Shown piece after piece: positions 8,501 to 15,215 of a DNA stretch of 64,000 nucleotides. This DNA comes from Cellulosimicrobium arenosum. GTDB taxonomy: Bacteria; Actinomycetota; Actinomycetes; Actinomycetales; Cellulomonadaceae. The notes beneath the pieces are model-generated. The model was not told the DNA's origin. It saw only the letters and a program-made list of their open reading frames with translations, and ran no database searches. Within the stretch, counting starts at the first letter, position 1. Every line of letters starts with the position of its first letter. The stretch covers positions 62,001 to 126,000 of the forward strand of contig NZ_JACYHB010000004.1 in the NCBI RefSeq assembly GCF_014837295.1, written 5' to 3'. The translations under genes were made by a program, and so were the position numbers.

Positions 8501-9165
8501 TCGCCGTCGGCCGTGACGGACGACGCCATCGGGAAGACCTCGTAGTCCGCGGGCGGTGTGTACGCCGACTCGGGGACGATCTGGCGATCGATCGTGTCGC
8601 TGGACCAGCGCAGGTACATGCTGGCCCCGCCGCCGTCCTGGAAGTACTCGAGCTCGAGGTCGTGCTCGCCGGCCGTGAGGTGGACGGGCTCGCTGGTCTG
8701 CTCCTTGTCCCAGTCCGGCAGCCAGTGGTCGATGACGAGCTCACCGTCGATGAAGAGGCGGAACCCGTTGTCGCCGGTCGCATAGAACGTGTAGTCGCCG
8801 TCCTCGGGCGGGGTGATCTGCCCGGTCCAGCGCACGGTGACGTTCTCGGTCTGGCCGGTGAGCTTCTTGAAGTTGGCCACGAGGCCGGCCCCGTTGAGCT
8901 CCGGGTCGAGCGTCGTGCCGCCGAGCTCGGCGAAGTCGCGCGCCTCGGGAGCACTCATCCGGTAGTAGTCGCCGCGCAGGCCGTGCGGCTGGGCGTTCGG
9001 GTCGTCCTCGGGCGGGTCCGTGGCGTCGTCGGCCGCCGTGACAGCCGGTGTCGGGCCCGACGGCGCGGGCGCGGCCACGGCGGGCAGCGCGCCACCCAGG
9101 GCCAGGGTGCCCGCCAGGAGGGCGGTGAGCGGGAGCAGGGCGTGGCGCCCTCGTGATATCGACAT
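5575..9165 (-). CDS. Secreted multidomain GH2 glycoside hydrolase (PA14-GH2-LamG-C-terminal module)
   Basis: 1196 residues. The domains run: Sec signal peptide (~1-31, cleavage after AVA), PA14 domain (~62-200, GLRGDYYRMS to LELEYFQDGGGASMYLRW), GH2 sugar-binding and Ig-like domains (~330-590), and a TIM barrel (~600-870). The barrel carries the acid/base Glu718 in ILFNEGFGEW and probable nucleophile Glu788 in DGEHGG, 70 residues apart as in family GH2. A LamG/concanavalin-like domain (~890-1100) and a ~90-residue C-terminal module follow. The last module resembles the C-terminus of the DUF1080 protein encoded upstream. The activity may be beta-galactosidase, beta-mannosidase or beta-glucuronidase and cannot be fixed. 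SD GAGGA precedes the ATG. Confidence 0.88.
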   Translation of the reverse strand: MSISRGRHALLPLTALLAGTLALGGALPAVAAPAPSGPTPAVTAADDATDPPEDDPNAQPHGLRGDYYRMSAPEARDFAELGGTTLDPELNGAGLVANFKKLTGQTENVTVRWTGQITPPEDGDYTFYATGDNGFRLFIDGELVIDHWLPDWDKEQTSEPVHLTAGEHDLELEYFQDGGGASMYLRWSSDTIDRQIVPESAYTPPADYEVFPMASSVTADGDQLRLTFTDDVAGTEDLAEHLAVESDTIAMPVGSVTPSTNDPAVVLVDLDEPVQKTAKVQVSYDGEGSLTVGGEAVPQVIRTATNRSEHRLMTQWGEDLDPTDPLPEYPRPQLVRDRWQSLNGEWQFAGAAEGEQPVFGKDLDERIVVPFPVESQLSGLERHEDHMFYRTQVDVPAGWDIGDGERLRLNFGAVDNTATVWVNGTQVAQHTGGYDAFSADVTDALVGTGPQEIVVAVTDTTGDDQPRGKQTPNPSGIFYTASSGIWQTVWMEPVADASIDELVTTPDVDDQSLAVHVRSDGASDDATVTAIATDADGDEVGRVTGGVGQDLTLPVPSPHLWSPDDPYLYDLDVTLTDGTDDTAADHVDSYFGMRSVGVEDVGGVPKLVLNGDPTFSLAMLDQGFWPDGLYTAPSDEALEFDIQAQKDLGFNAIRKHIKVEPARWYYHADQIGMLVWQDFVPGDYTGTEGQQEFMDEGFETMRELHDSPSVIGWILFNEGFGEWNREATGEFADEVKAADPSRVVNTHSGVNCCSSKGDSGTGDILDHHDYTNTEPAFPDETRAAMDGEHGGFTLPTPGHLWPGAPAAIYSGVPDNAAFTQKYVDNTRTFYLDRARTDLSGSVYTQVTDLENEINGFWTYDRKVLKVDPGPVRAINEKVIAAGAAAGTEPPAAPGSGQWLLDEGEGTTSADASGSSPLTLSGDAAWVDGVHGSALHFDGDGDGDSADTDTAVVDTTGDYSVSAWVTLDSLPGNYATAVSQDGPNTENPFYLQYGQGAWAFSTPGGRRATLPTTPELERWYHLVGVHDAAAGKVRLFVDGSQVSEAEAATPVQSTGSFSIGRGAYNHQPGDWWDGDIDEVQAFDHALTADEVADLYAGGDSEPVAVTATASGRCLASAPYIAVRAVNDEDEPVDITLTTPAGSTTFDDVAPGKSAYQSFRVRGEMSAGTATVTARLSDDSADGRESVVTAEYAAVSCG

Positions 9166-9238
9166 CGATCCTCACAGGTTGGTGGTGCTGCGATGCACCT
9201 CGGGCGGCGTGGACGGCGGGTACCGGCCACGACCCGAG

Positions 9239-9275
9239 TGTTCGAACAGTAAGTCTCATGTTCGACTTTGTGCAA
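9239..9275 (-). promoter_or_regulatory. Promoter of the GH2 gene with TGTTCGA repeats
   Basis: On the minus strand TTGCAC (9270-9275) and TACTGT (9246-9251) are spaced 18 nt, about 80 nt upstream of the start. The -10 overlaps a 10-bp palindrome TGTTCGAACA (9239-9248), and a second TGTTCGA lies at 9259-9265, exactly 20 nt away (two helical turns). This arrangement suggests an operator for a sugar-responsive repressor. The regulator is unknown. Confidence 0.5.
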
Positions 9276-9320
9276 CCGTGGGGGATCGTGTTGTTGTCTT
9301 ACGGTGTCAGGTCGCGAGGG

Positions 9321-10424
9321 TCAGCCGCAGGCGGTCGCCGGGTACGGGGTGTCGACGACGACCGGCTCGCCGCCGTTGTCGCTCGCGACCGTGAGCGACA
9401 CGGACCCTGCCTCGACGGACGACGCGCGGGTGCTGAACGACTGGTAGGCGTTGCGCTGGGGCTGGACCGCCGTGAACGACCGCTCGCCGGACGGCGTCGC
9501 GAGGGTCAGGTCGACGGGTGCGTCGCCGAGGTTCTGGGCGCGGACCGCGACGTACGCGGTCCCGCCGAGGCAGCGGACGCTCGCCTCGCTCGTGACCGGC
9601 GGCAACTCGCGGACCCGGATGTTCCGGAAGGACACGACGTCCGGCGCCGAACCGTGCGCCTGCACCCCGACGTGACCGACGAGCCCGCGGCTGCTCGAGT
9701 CCGGGTCCTCCGGGCGGCCCGGGAAGGGGACGCCGGGCAGGTTCTCGTACTCGTTGATGACGACGCCGTTGCGGATCACGGTGTAGTGCTGCCCGACGAC
9801 GCGCACCTCCAGCTCGTTCCAGACGCCCTTCTCGGTCGGCATGGCCTGCTCGAGGTCGAGGTCCGCGAAGCCGTAGATCGAGCCGGTCTTGCGCGGGTCG
9901 TTGTTCCCCTCCTCGGGGGAGTCGTTCACCTGGATCTCGTGGCCGCAGTTGACGGCGATCCACGACAGGTTGTTCGTCTCGCTGCCGTTGAACGTGGTCG
10001 GGCAGCCGTCGACGGGGCCGGAGAGGTCGGGGAACCGGACCTGGACGCCGCTGTTGCCGCGCAGGTCGTCGGGGGCGTCGTCGCGGAACTCGAGCAGCAG
10101 CGAGAAGTCGCCGTACTGCTGCTCCGGGTACCAGAGGGTGCCGAACCCGCCGCCCGCGCCGGCACGGCTGCGGATGGTGCCGTCGTCGAGCAGGTCGAAC
10201 CCGCCGTCGCCGGCGTACTCCCAGTGGTCGAACGAGTCCTGGGTGCCGTCGAAGATGACGTCGTAGCCCGGCTCGTCCGCAGCGGGCGCGGCCGTCGGCG
10301 CGGCAGCCGAGGCGGGGGCGGCGAGCGTGAGCGCCGCCAACGCGGCGGTCCCGACGATCTTCGTCAGGCGTCCTGGGTGACGATCGGTCCGGGTCGCAGC
10401 GGCTGCGGACAGGTGCGGGCTCAT
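9321..10424 (-). CDS. Secreted DUF1080 (3-keto-disaccharide hydrolase-like) protein
   Basis: 367 residues. A long Sec signal peptide (hydrophobic IVGTAALAALTLAAPASA) precedes a DUF1080 concanavalin-like domain: YDVIFDGTQDSFDHWEYAG, LRGNSGVQVRFPD, GHEIQVND, KTGSIYGF and WNELEVRVVGQHYTVIRNG. DUF1080 includes 3-keto-glycoside hydrolases. The last ~88 residues form a module with conserved RC and CG ends that is closely related to the C-terminus of the GH2 enzyme encoded downstream. The ATG at 10424 has SD GGAG at 6 nt. It is probably functionally paired with the GH2 enzyme. Confidence 0.85.
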   Translation of the reverse strand: MSPHLSAAAATRTDRHPGRLTKIVGTAALAALTLAAPASAAAPTAAPAADEPGYDVIFDGTQDSFDHWEYAGDGGFDLLDDGTIRSRAGAGGGFGTLWYPEQQYGDFSLLLEFRDDAPDDLRGNSGVQVRFPDLSGPVDGCPTTFNGSETNNLSWIAVNCGHEIQVNDSPEEGNNDPRKTGSIYGFADLDLEQAMPTEKGVWNELEVRVVGQHYTVIRNGVVINEYENLPGVPFPGRPEDPDSSSRGLVGHVGVQAHGSAPDVVSFRNIRVRELPPVTSEASVRCLGGTAYVAVRAQNLGDAPVDLTLATPSGERSFTAVQPQRNAYQSFSTRASSVEAGSVSLTVASDNGGEPVVVDTPYPATACG

Positions 10425-10469
10425 CGGAACTCCATCGTTCGACGGGTATGCGTGGGGTGGTGCCCCTGC

Positions 10470-10499
10470 ACCATAGGCACGAGCGCCCCGTGTTCTCAA
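10470..10499 (-). promoter_or_regulatory. Sigma70-type promoter of the DUF1080 gene
   Basis: TTGAGA (10494-10499) and TATGGT (10470-10475) on the minus strand are spaced 18 nt. The predicted start site leaves a 5' leader of about 38 nt carrying SD GGAG. Confidence 0.6.
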
Positions 10500-10507
10500 C
10501 GGGGAGC

Positions 10508-10541
10508 CGAGACTTTTGCGCGTACGCCGTCAGAAGTCTCG
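10508..10541. promoter_or_regulatory. Inverted repeat CGAGACTT / AAGTCTCG between divergent genes
   Basis: Perfect 8-bp arms at 10508-10515 and 10534-10541 with an 18-nt spacer. They lie just upstream of the moaB -10 element and behind the DUF1080 -35. This is a candidate operator for either gene. No regulator can be named. Confidence 0.35.
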
Positions 10542-10558
10542 ACGCCGCCGCCCCGGGA

Positions 10559-10564
10559 TAGCGT
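10559..10564 (+). promoter_or_regulatory. -10 element TAGCGT, leaderless promoter of moaB
   Basis: TAGCGT is followed by 6 nt and the ATG at 10571. No Shine-Dalgarno is present. Confidence 0.55.
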
Positions 10565-10570
10565 GCCCCT

Positions 10571-11095
10571 ATGAGCGACGCGAGGACCGGTTCGAGCCGC
10601 CGTCCTGCCGACGTGACGGTCGCCGTCGTCACCGTGTCCGACCGCTGCTCGCGCGGCGAGGCCGAGGACCGCTCCGGACCGTTGCTGGTGTCCCTGCTCG
10701 CGGACGCGGGCTACGCACGCGTCGAGGCGCGCGTCGTGCCCGACGGCGCCGAGTCCGTGCGCGACGTCCTCACCCTCCTGCTGCTCGACGGCGCACGCCT
10801 CGTCCTCACGACCGGCGGCACGGGGCTCGCGCCGCGCGATCTCACGCCCGAGGGGACGAGGCTCGTCGTCGAGCGCGAGGTCCCGGGTATCGCCGACGAG
10901 CTGCGCCGGCGTGGCGCCGAGCACGTCCAGACGGCCGTGCTGTCACGAGGCGTCGCCGGTCTCGCCGTCGGCGCGGACGGCCCCGCGCTGGTCGTCAACC
11001 TTCCCGGGTCGACGGGCGGCGTGCGGGACGGGTGGGCCGTGCTCGGTCCGCTCCTGCCGCACGTCCTCGCCCAGCTCGACGGCGGCGACCACTGA
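10571..11095 (+). CDS. moaB: Molybdopterin adenylyltransferase, MoaB/MogA family
   Basis: 174 residues with the MoCF-binding fold: VTVSDRCSRGEAEDRSGPLL, LVLTTGGTGLAPRDLTPEGT and LVVNLPGSTGGVRDGWAVL. The GGTG and PGST loops bind molybdopterin and nucleotide. The enzyme adenylylates molybdopterin before metal insertion by MoeA. The length matches actinobacterial MoaB/Mog. It is transcribed opposite to, and convergent with, the moaC-mobA-DUF6457-moaD operon. Confidence 0.9.
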   Translation: MSDARTGSSRRPADVTVAVVTVSDRCSRGEAEDRSGPLLVSLLADAGYARVEARVVPDGAESVRDVLTLLLLDGARLVLTTGGTGLAPRDLTPEGTRLVVEREVPGIADELRRRGAEHVQTAVLSRGVAGLAVGADGPALVVNLPGSTGGVRDGWAVLGPLLPHVLAQLDGGDH

Positions 11096-11163
11096 CGGCC
11101 AGGACGGCGATGCAGGCGACGTCGACCGTGACCGACGCCAGCCCGCGGCGTCATCGGGTGCGA

Positions 11164-11400
11164 TCAGCCCCCGGCGAAGGGGGGCAGGACGTCCACCAGC
11201 TCGTCGCTGCCGACGGGCGTGGCGTCGTCGGCCGCGCGGACCCCGCCGACGAGCAGCGAGCAGCGCGGCAGCACCCCCGCGAGCGCCGGGTGCCGCGTGA
11301 CGACCTCGGCGTACAGCGCCCCGACGGTCGCGGCGACGACGGTCTCGGTCTCGACCCCGGCTGCGTCGCGAGCACCGGCGAAGTAGCGGACGGTCGCCAC
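11164..11400 (-). CDS. moaD: Molybdopterin synthase small subunit MoaD
   Basis: 78 residues, ubiquitin-like (MATVRYFAGARDAAGVETET, then VLPPFAGG) and ending in the required Gly-Gly that is adenylylated and thiocarboxylated to donate sulfur to cyclic pyranopterin. It starts 1 nt after the upstream stop and ends the operon. Its partner moaE is not in the window. Confidence 0.88.
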   Translation of the reverse strand: MATVRYFAGARDAAGVETETVVAATVGALYAEVVTRHPALAGVLPRCSLLVGGVRAADDATPVGSDELVDVLPPFAGG

Positions 11401-11401
11401 G

Positions 11402-11698
11402 TCAGTCCTGCGCCGCGTCCGGCTCGTCCACGGAACCCGGCAGCTCGGGCTCGGGCGTCCACGCCAGCGCGAGCTCGGTCGCGCGGTCGAGGACGTCCTC
11501 GACCGGGTGGTCCGCGCCCTCGCCGGCGGCCAGACCGGCGACGTAGCCGGCGACGAACGTGGTCAGCGGGGCGGCCGGTCGTTCCACGCCGTGCGCGGCG
11601 TCGCGCGCGAGGTCGAGGACGGCCCCGATGTCGACGACGTCCGGGTCCAGGTCGTACTCCGCGGCGAGGGCGTCGACCCAGCGCTCGAGGTTCGTCAT
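11402..11698 (-). CDS. DUF6457-type protein in the molybdenum cofactor operon
   Basis: 98 residues, acidic, helical, with no transmembrane segment: LERWVDALAAEYDLDPDVVD, LDLARDAAHGVERPAAPLTT and FVAGYVAGL. I recognise it as the small DUF6457-type domain often found beside, or fused to, MobA-like proteins in actinobacteria. Function is unknown. It overlaps mobA by ATGA and is followed after 1 nt by moaD, so its expression is locked to cofactor synthesis. Confidence 0.65.
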   Translation of the reverse strand: MTNLERWVDALAAEYDLDPDVVDIGAVLDLARDAAHGVERPAAPLTTFVAGYVAGLAAGEGADHPVEDVLDRATELALAWTPEPELPGSVDEPDAAQD

Positions 11699-12375
11699 CG
11701 CGGTCTCCTGTCGTGTTCGTGCGCATCCTGCCATGTGTCGACGTCGGCCGTCAGCCCCTCGTCGTCCTCGACGGTGCGCGCCACCAGCCCGCACAGCAGC
11801 CGGTGCGCGGGCGCGCCGTCGACCCCGCCGTCGGCGCGCAGCCGCTCGACCGCGGCGTCCAGCGCGGACCGCCGGTACAGCCCGACGAGCCACTGGTCGC
11901 GGCCGCCGCGCACGGCGCGCACGGCGTCCACGGGGTCGGCTCCGGCGTCGGCTCCGCTGCCGTCCACGCCGGGGCCGTCACCGTCCGGAGAAGCGAGCGC
12001 AGCGAGCAGGAGCGGCACCATGGTGGCCGCCTGCGGCACGTCGCACGCGAGGACGAGGACCCAGGGGGCCGGGCCGTCGTCGGGCGTCGCGGGCAGGGCC
12101 GCCAGACCGGCGGCGATCCCCGCGACGGGACCGCCGAACGGCGGGTCCTCGCGCGTCAGCGCGTACCTCTCAGGGTCCGCGAGGTCGTCCGGCCCGACGA
12201 CGACCCGCGCCCGCGCACCCGACGTGGCGGCGAGCGCGTGGTCGAGCAGCGGCCGGCCGGCGACGACGAGCCCCGGCTTCGGCGTGCCCAGGCGTGACGC
12301 GCGCCCGCCCGCGAGGACGACGGCGTCGAACGCGACGTCCGCCGCGGCGTCGGGCGGGTCCGGGTCCGCGGTCAT
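11695..12375 (-). CDS. mobA: Molybdenum cofactor guanylyltransferase MobA
   Basis: 226 residues with the nucleotidyltransferase fold: AVVLAGGRASRLGTPKPGLV (the LAGGxSxRxGxxK motif with Ala in place of one Ser), EDPPFGGPVAGIAAGL, and VLACDVPQ with the metal-binding Asp. It attaches GMP to Mo-molybdopterin. The ATG at 12375 overlaps the moaC stop (ATGA) and its own stop overlaps the next gene (ATGA). Confidence 0.87.
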   Translation of the reverse strand: MTADPDPPDAAADVAFDAVVLAGGRASRLGTPKPGLVVAGRPLLDHALAATSGARARVVVGPDDLADPERYALTREDPPFGGPVAGIAAGLAALPATPDDGPAPWVLVLACDVPQAATMVPLLLAALASPDGDGPGVDGSGADAGADPVDAVRAVRGGRDQWLVGLYRRSALDAAVERLRADGGVDGAPAHRLLCGLVARTVEDDEGLTADVDTWQDAHEHDRRPR

Positions 12376-12851
12376 GCGTCGGGAGCGGCCCGGTGCCAGT
12401 CGCCCGACTTGCCTCCGGTCTTCGCGACGAGCCGCACGTCGGTGAGCTCGACCGACTTGTCGAGGCCCTTGACCATGTCGACCACGGCGAGCCCCGCGAC
12501 CGCGACCGCGGTGAGCGCCTCCATCTCGACGCCCGTCCTGTCGGCCGTGCGGACGGTCGCCGTGACGTCGACGCCGTGGTCGCGGATCTCGAGGTCGACG
12601 ACCGCGCCGTGCACGCCGATGACGTGCGCGAGCGGCAGGAGCTCGGCCGTGCGCTTGGCTCCCGCGATCCCGGCGATGCGCGCGACGGCGAGCACGTCGC
12701 CCTTGGGGACGGCGCCGTCGCGCAGCGCCCGGACGATCTCCGCGGAGCAGCGCACGACGCCCCTGGCCGTCGCGGACCGGACCGTCGGCTGCTTCTCGGT
12801 GACGTCCACCATGCGCGCGTGGCCGTGCTCGTCGAGGTGCGTGAAGCTCAT
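12372..12851 (-). CDS. moaC: Cyclic pyranopterin monophosphate synthase MoaC
   Basis: 159 residues, the expected length. Motifs include MVDVTEKQPTVRSATARG, GDVLAVARIAGIAGAKRTAE (then LLPLAHVI), TGVEMEALTAVAVAGL and DMVKGLDKSVELTDVRL. The conserved Lys, His and Asp/Glu of the active site are present. It converts the MoaA product to cPMP, but no moaA is in the window. The ATG at 12851 fits the family start, in preference to an earlier in-frame ATG. It is the first gene of the four-gene operon. Confidence 0.92.
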   Translation of the reverse strand: MSFTHLDEHGHARMVDVTEKQPTVRSATARGVVRCSAEIVRALRDGAVPKGDVLAVARIAGIAGAKRTAELLPLAHVIGVHGAVVDLEIRDHGVDVTATVRTADRTGVEMEALTAVAVAGLAVVDMVKGLDKSVELTDVRLVAKTGGKSGDWHRAAPDA

Positions 12852-12932
12852 GGCCCCACTCTTCCACGACAGGACAGCCCGTCCTGCGCGCACCCGTTGC
12901 CGGGTGGGCGCCCCTGCACGAGGATCGACGGC

Positions 12933-13604
12933 ATGCGCAGCTCACTCCTCGACCACGCCGAACGCTCCGTCGAGCCCGGCAGCTTCCAGCTCCAGAACGA
13001 CCGCATGCTGAAGGTGGACCTGTCCGGCACGGGCGGCTTCTTCTTCGCCAAGCAGGGGTCGATGGTCGCCTACCAGGGCGACGTCGACTTCGCCTACGAG
13101 GGCAGCGGCGGGATCGGCAAGATGTTCAAGAAGGCGTTCACGGGCGAGGGCATGTCGCTCATGAAGGTGTCCGGGAGCGGGGACGTCTTCCTCGCCCAGG
13201 ACGCGGACCAGGTGTTCGTGCTGCACCTGGAGGACGAGGGGATCACCATCAACGGGGCCAACGTCCTGGCGTTCGAGAGCTCCCTGACGTGGGACATCAA
13301 CCGCGTCGAGGGCGCGTCCATGATGAGCGGCGGACTGTTCAACACGACGTTCACGGGGACGGGCTCGATCGCGGTGACCGCGTACGGCACGCCGGTCGTG
13401 CTCGGTGTGGACGTGCCGACCTTCGTGGACATGCAGGCCGCGGTCCTGTGGTCCACGTCCCTGCAGTCCTCGATCCGCAAGACGGCGAAGCTCGGCGCCG
13501 CGGTCGGCCGCGGGTCGGGGGAGGCCTACCAGCTCGCGCTGTCCGGGCAGGGGATCGTCGTCGTCCAGGCCTCGGAGGGGCACCCGCCGCCCGCGCAGAA
13601 GTAG
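12933..13604 (+). CDS. AIM24/DUF124-family protein
   Basis: 223 residues, beta-rich: FQLQNDRMLKVDLSGTGGFF, KQGSMVAYQGDVDFAY, ITINGANVLAFESSLTWDIN and LALSGQGIVVVQ. This is the AIM24 (TIGR00266-like) fold, whose bacterial role is unknown. There is no signal peptide or membrane helix. SD GAGGA is ~9 nt before the ATG. The stop lies 27 nt from the convergent moeA stop. Confidence 0.85.
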   Translation: MRSSLLDHAERSVEPGSFQLQNDRMLKVDLSGTGGFFFAKQGSMVAYQGDVDFAYEGSGGIGKMFKKAFTGEGMSLMKVSGSGDVFLAQDADQVFVLHLEDEGITINGANVLAFESSLTWDINRVEGASMMSGGLFNTTFTGTGSIAVTAYGTPVVLGVDVPTFVDMQAAVLWSTSLQSSIRKTAKLGAAVGRGSGEAYQLALSGQGIVVVQASEGHPPPAQK

Positions 13605-13631
13605 CCGGCGATCGGTCCAGCGCGACGACGC

Positions 13632-15071
13632 TCAGTCCAGCAGGAAGACCTGGAGGGAGTCGCCCGGCACGACGGCCGTGACGTCGGCGGGCACCACCGC
13701 GACCGCGTCGGCGTGCACGAGCGCCGAGAGCCGGTGCGACCCGGAGCCGGGCCCGCCGCCGTCCCCGTGCCGTCCGGCGGGGACGACGCGTGCGTCGTCG
13801 AGCCCGGTGTGCCGTACCAGGACGAGCTGCTCGCGGCCCACGGGCGACGCCCACCCCTCGCCCGCCGCCCGCGTCACGAGAGTGCGCCGCGGTTCGCGCA
13901 CCCCGCGCAGCCGGTCGATCGCCGGGCGTACGAACAGCTCGAACGACACGAACGCGCTCACCGGGTTGCCCGGGAGCGCGAGCCACGGCACGCCGCGCCA
14001 GCGCGCCAGCCCCTGCGGCTTGCCGGGCTGCATCCCCACGGCGACCACGCGCGCGTCGGTCACGGCACCGGCCGCCGGACCGGTGGAGCGGCCTGGAGCC
14101 AGCGGGTCCGGCACGTCGAGCGCGTCCGACGCGTCCGGCGCGTCCGGCGCGTCCGGCGCAGAGCCCAGCAGCTCGCGTGCGACGTCGAACGCGCCCGCGC
14201 TCACCCCGCCCGTCGTGACGACGAGGTCGGGCCGGGCCGCTGCGCTCCCCGCGTCGTCGGGCCATGCCGCGCCCAGCACGTCGTCGAGGGCTGCGGCGAG
14301 CTCGGCGACGGTGTCGCCCACGCCCCCCCGTCGGACGACCACCGCGCCCGCCTCGCGCGCGGCCGCGGCGAGCAGGACCGAGTTGGAGTCGGGGAGGCAC
14401 CCCGGGCCGGGGACCTCCCCGGCCGGGACGAGCTCGCTGCCCGTCGACAGCACCGCGACCCGCGGGCGGCGGTGCACCGGGAGCGTCGCGTACCCGGCGG
14501 ACGCCGCGACCGACACGTGCCGCGCGGTGAGCGTCGAGCCGGCGGCCAGGACGACGTCGCCACGGCGCACGTCCTCGGCCCGGCGCCGGACGTGGGCACG
14601 TCGTGGGGTCGTGGACCTGCCTACCGGCAGGGTGACCGTCGCGCCCCGCGGCCCGCCGGCGACGAACCGCCCGGTCGAGGTCTCCTCGACCGGTACGACG
14701 ACGTCCGCCCCGGCGGGCACGGGGGCGCCCGTCATGATCCGGGCCGCCTCCCCGGGGCCCACGCGGGGGGAGGGTCCGTCGCCGAGGTTCCCGCCCGCCG
14801 GGACGTCGGCGACCAGGCGCAGCGTCACGGGTGCGCCGGGCGTCGCCCCGGACAGGTCCGCGCTGCGGACCGCGTACCCGTCCATCGCGGACGCGTCGAA
14901 CGCGGGCGAGTCGAGCAAGGACGCGACGTCGGCGGCGAGCACGCCACCCACCGCGTCGTCGAGCCCCAGGTCCGCGACCGGCGCCGGGGCCACGAGCGCC
15001 AGCACGTCCTCCAGGTGCTCTGCCATCGTGCGGCGTCGTGTCGAGGGAGCACGCGGTGCGGGGTCGGCCAT
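13632..15071 (-). CDS. moeA: Molybdopterin molybdenumtransferase MoeA
   Basis: 479 residues. Motifs: SPAFDASAMDGYAVRSADL, IMTGAPVPAGADVVVPVE, RVAVLSTGSELV, LPDSNSVLL, TTGGVSAG, AVGMQPGKPQG and LALPGNPVSAFVSFELFVRP. The enzyme inserts molybdate into adenylylated molybdopterin. The ATG at 15071 was chosen because TACGGT sits 6 nt upstream. The next ATG (15026) would also give a family-like N-terminus. The central domain carries a low-complexity insert (DAPDAPDASDALD) encoded by a 9-bp tandem repeat. Confidence 0.9.
   Translation of the reverse strand: MADPAPRAPSTRRRTMAEHLEDVLALVAPAPVADLGLDDAVGGVLAADVASLLDSPAFDASAMDGYAVRSADLSGATPGAPVTLRLVADVPAGGNLGDGPSPRVGPGEAARIMTGAPVPAGADVVVPVEETSTGRFVAGGPRGATVTLPVGRSTTPRRAHVRRRAEDVRRGDVVLAAGSTLTARHVSVAASAGYATLPVHRRPRVAVLSTGSELVPAGEVPGPGCLPDSNSVLLAAAAREAGAVVVRRGGVGDTVAELAAALDDVLGAAWPDDAGSAAARPDLVVTTGGVSAGAFDVARELLGSAPDAPDAPDASDALDVPDPLAPGRSTGPAAGAVTDARVVAVGMQPGKPQGLARWRGVPWLALPGNPVSAFVSFELFVRPAIDRLRGVREPRRTLVTRAAGEGWASPVGREQLVLVRHTGLDDARVVPAGRHGDGGGPGSGSHRLSALVHADAVAVVPADVTAVVPGDSLQVFLLD
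14122..14157. repeat. Four 9-bp tandem repeats inside moeA
   Basis: GCGTCCGAC is followed by three GCGTCCGGC units. They encode the APD-rich insert between TTGGVSAG and the later conserved motifs of MoeA. The unit is a multiple of three, so copy-number change would keep the frame. Confidence 0.75.
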
Positions 15072-15077
15072 GGCCGA

Positions 15078-15083
15078 ACCGTA
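15078..15083 (-). promoter_or_regulatory. -10 element TACGGT, leaderless promoter of moeA
   Basis: TACGGT on the minus strand ends 6 nt before the ATG at 15071. A TACGTT -10 candidate for the divergent PAS-ANTAR gene lies at 15157-15162 on the plus strand. Confidence 0.5.
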
Positions 15084-15215
15084 CCCAAACCGGACCCCTG
15101 TCGAGGTGGGCACATGCCCCGGACAACAAGGTGGTGCCGTGCCTGCCGGTGTGGGCTACGTTGGACCCGGAGTCATGAAGCGGCCCACACATCCCCGGAG
15201 ATCCTGGGAGGACCC

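Noticed and set aside
6361-9156. Antisense open frame of 931 codons opposite the GH2 gene
   Set aside because: Same compositional artefact. The sense strand has signal peptide, PA14, GH2 and LamG motifs in order.
9239-9265. LexA/SOS box at TCGAAC and GTTCGA before the GH2 gene
   Set aside because: The actinobacterial SOS box has the half-sites 4 nt apart. Here they are 12 nt apart and the gene has no link to DNA damage.
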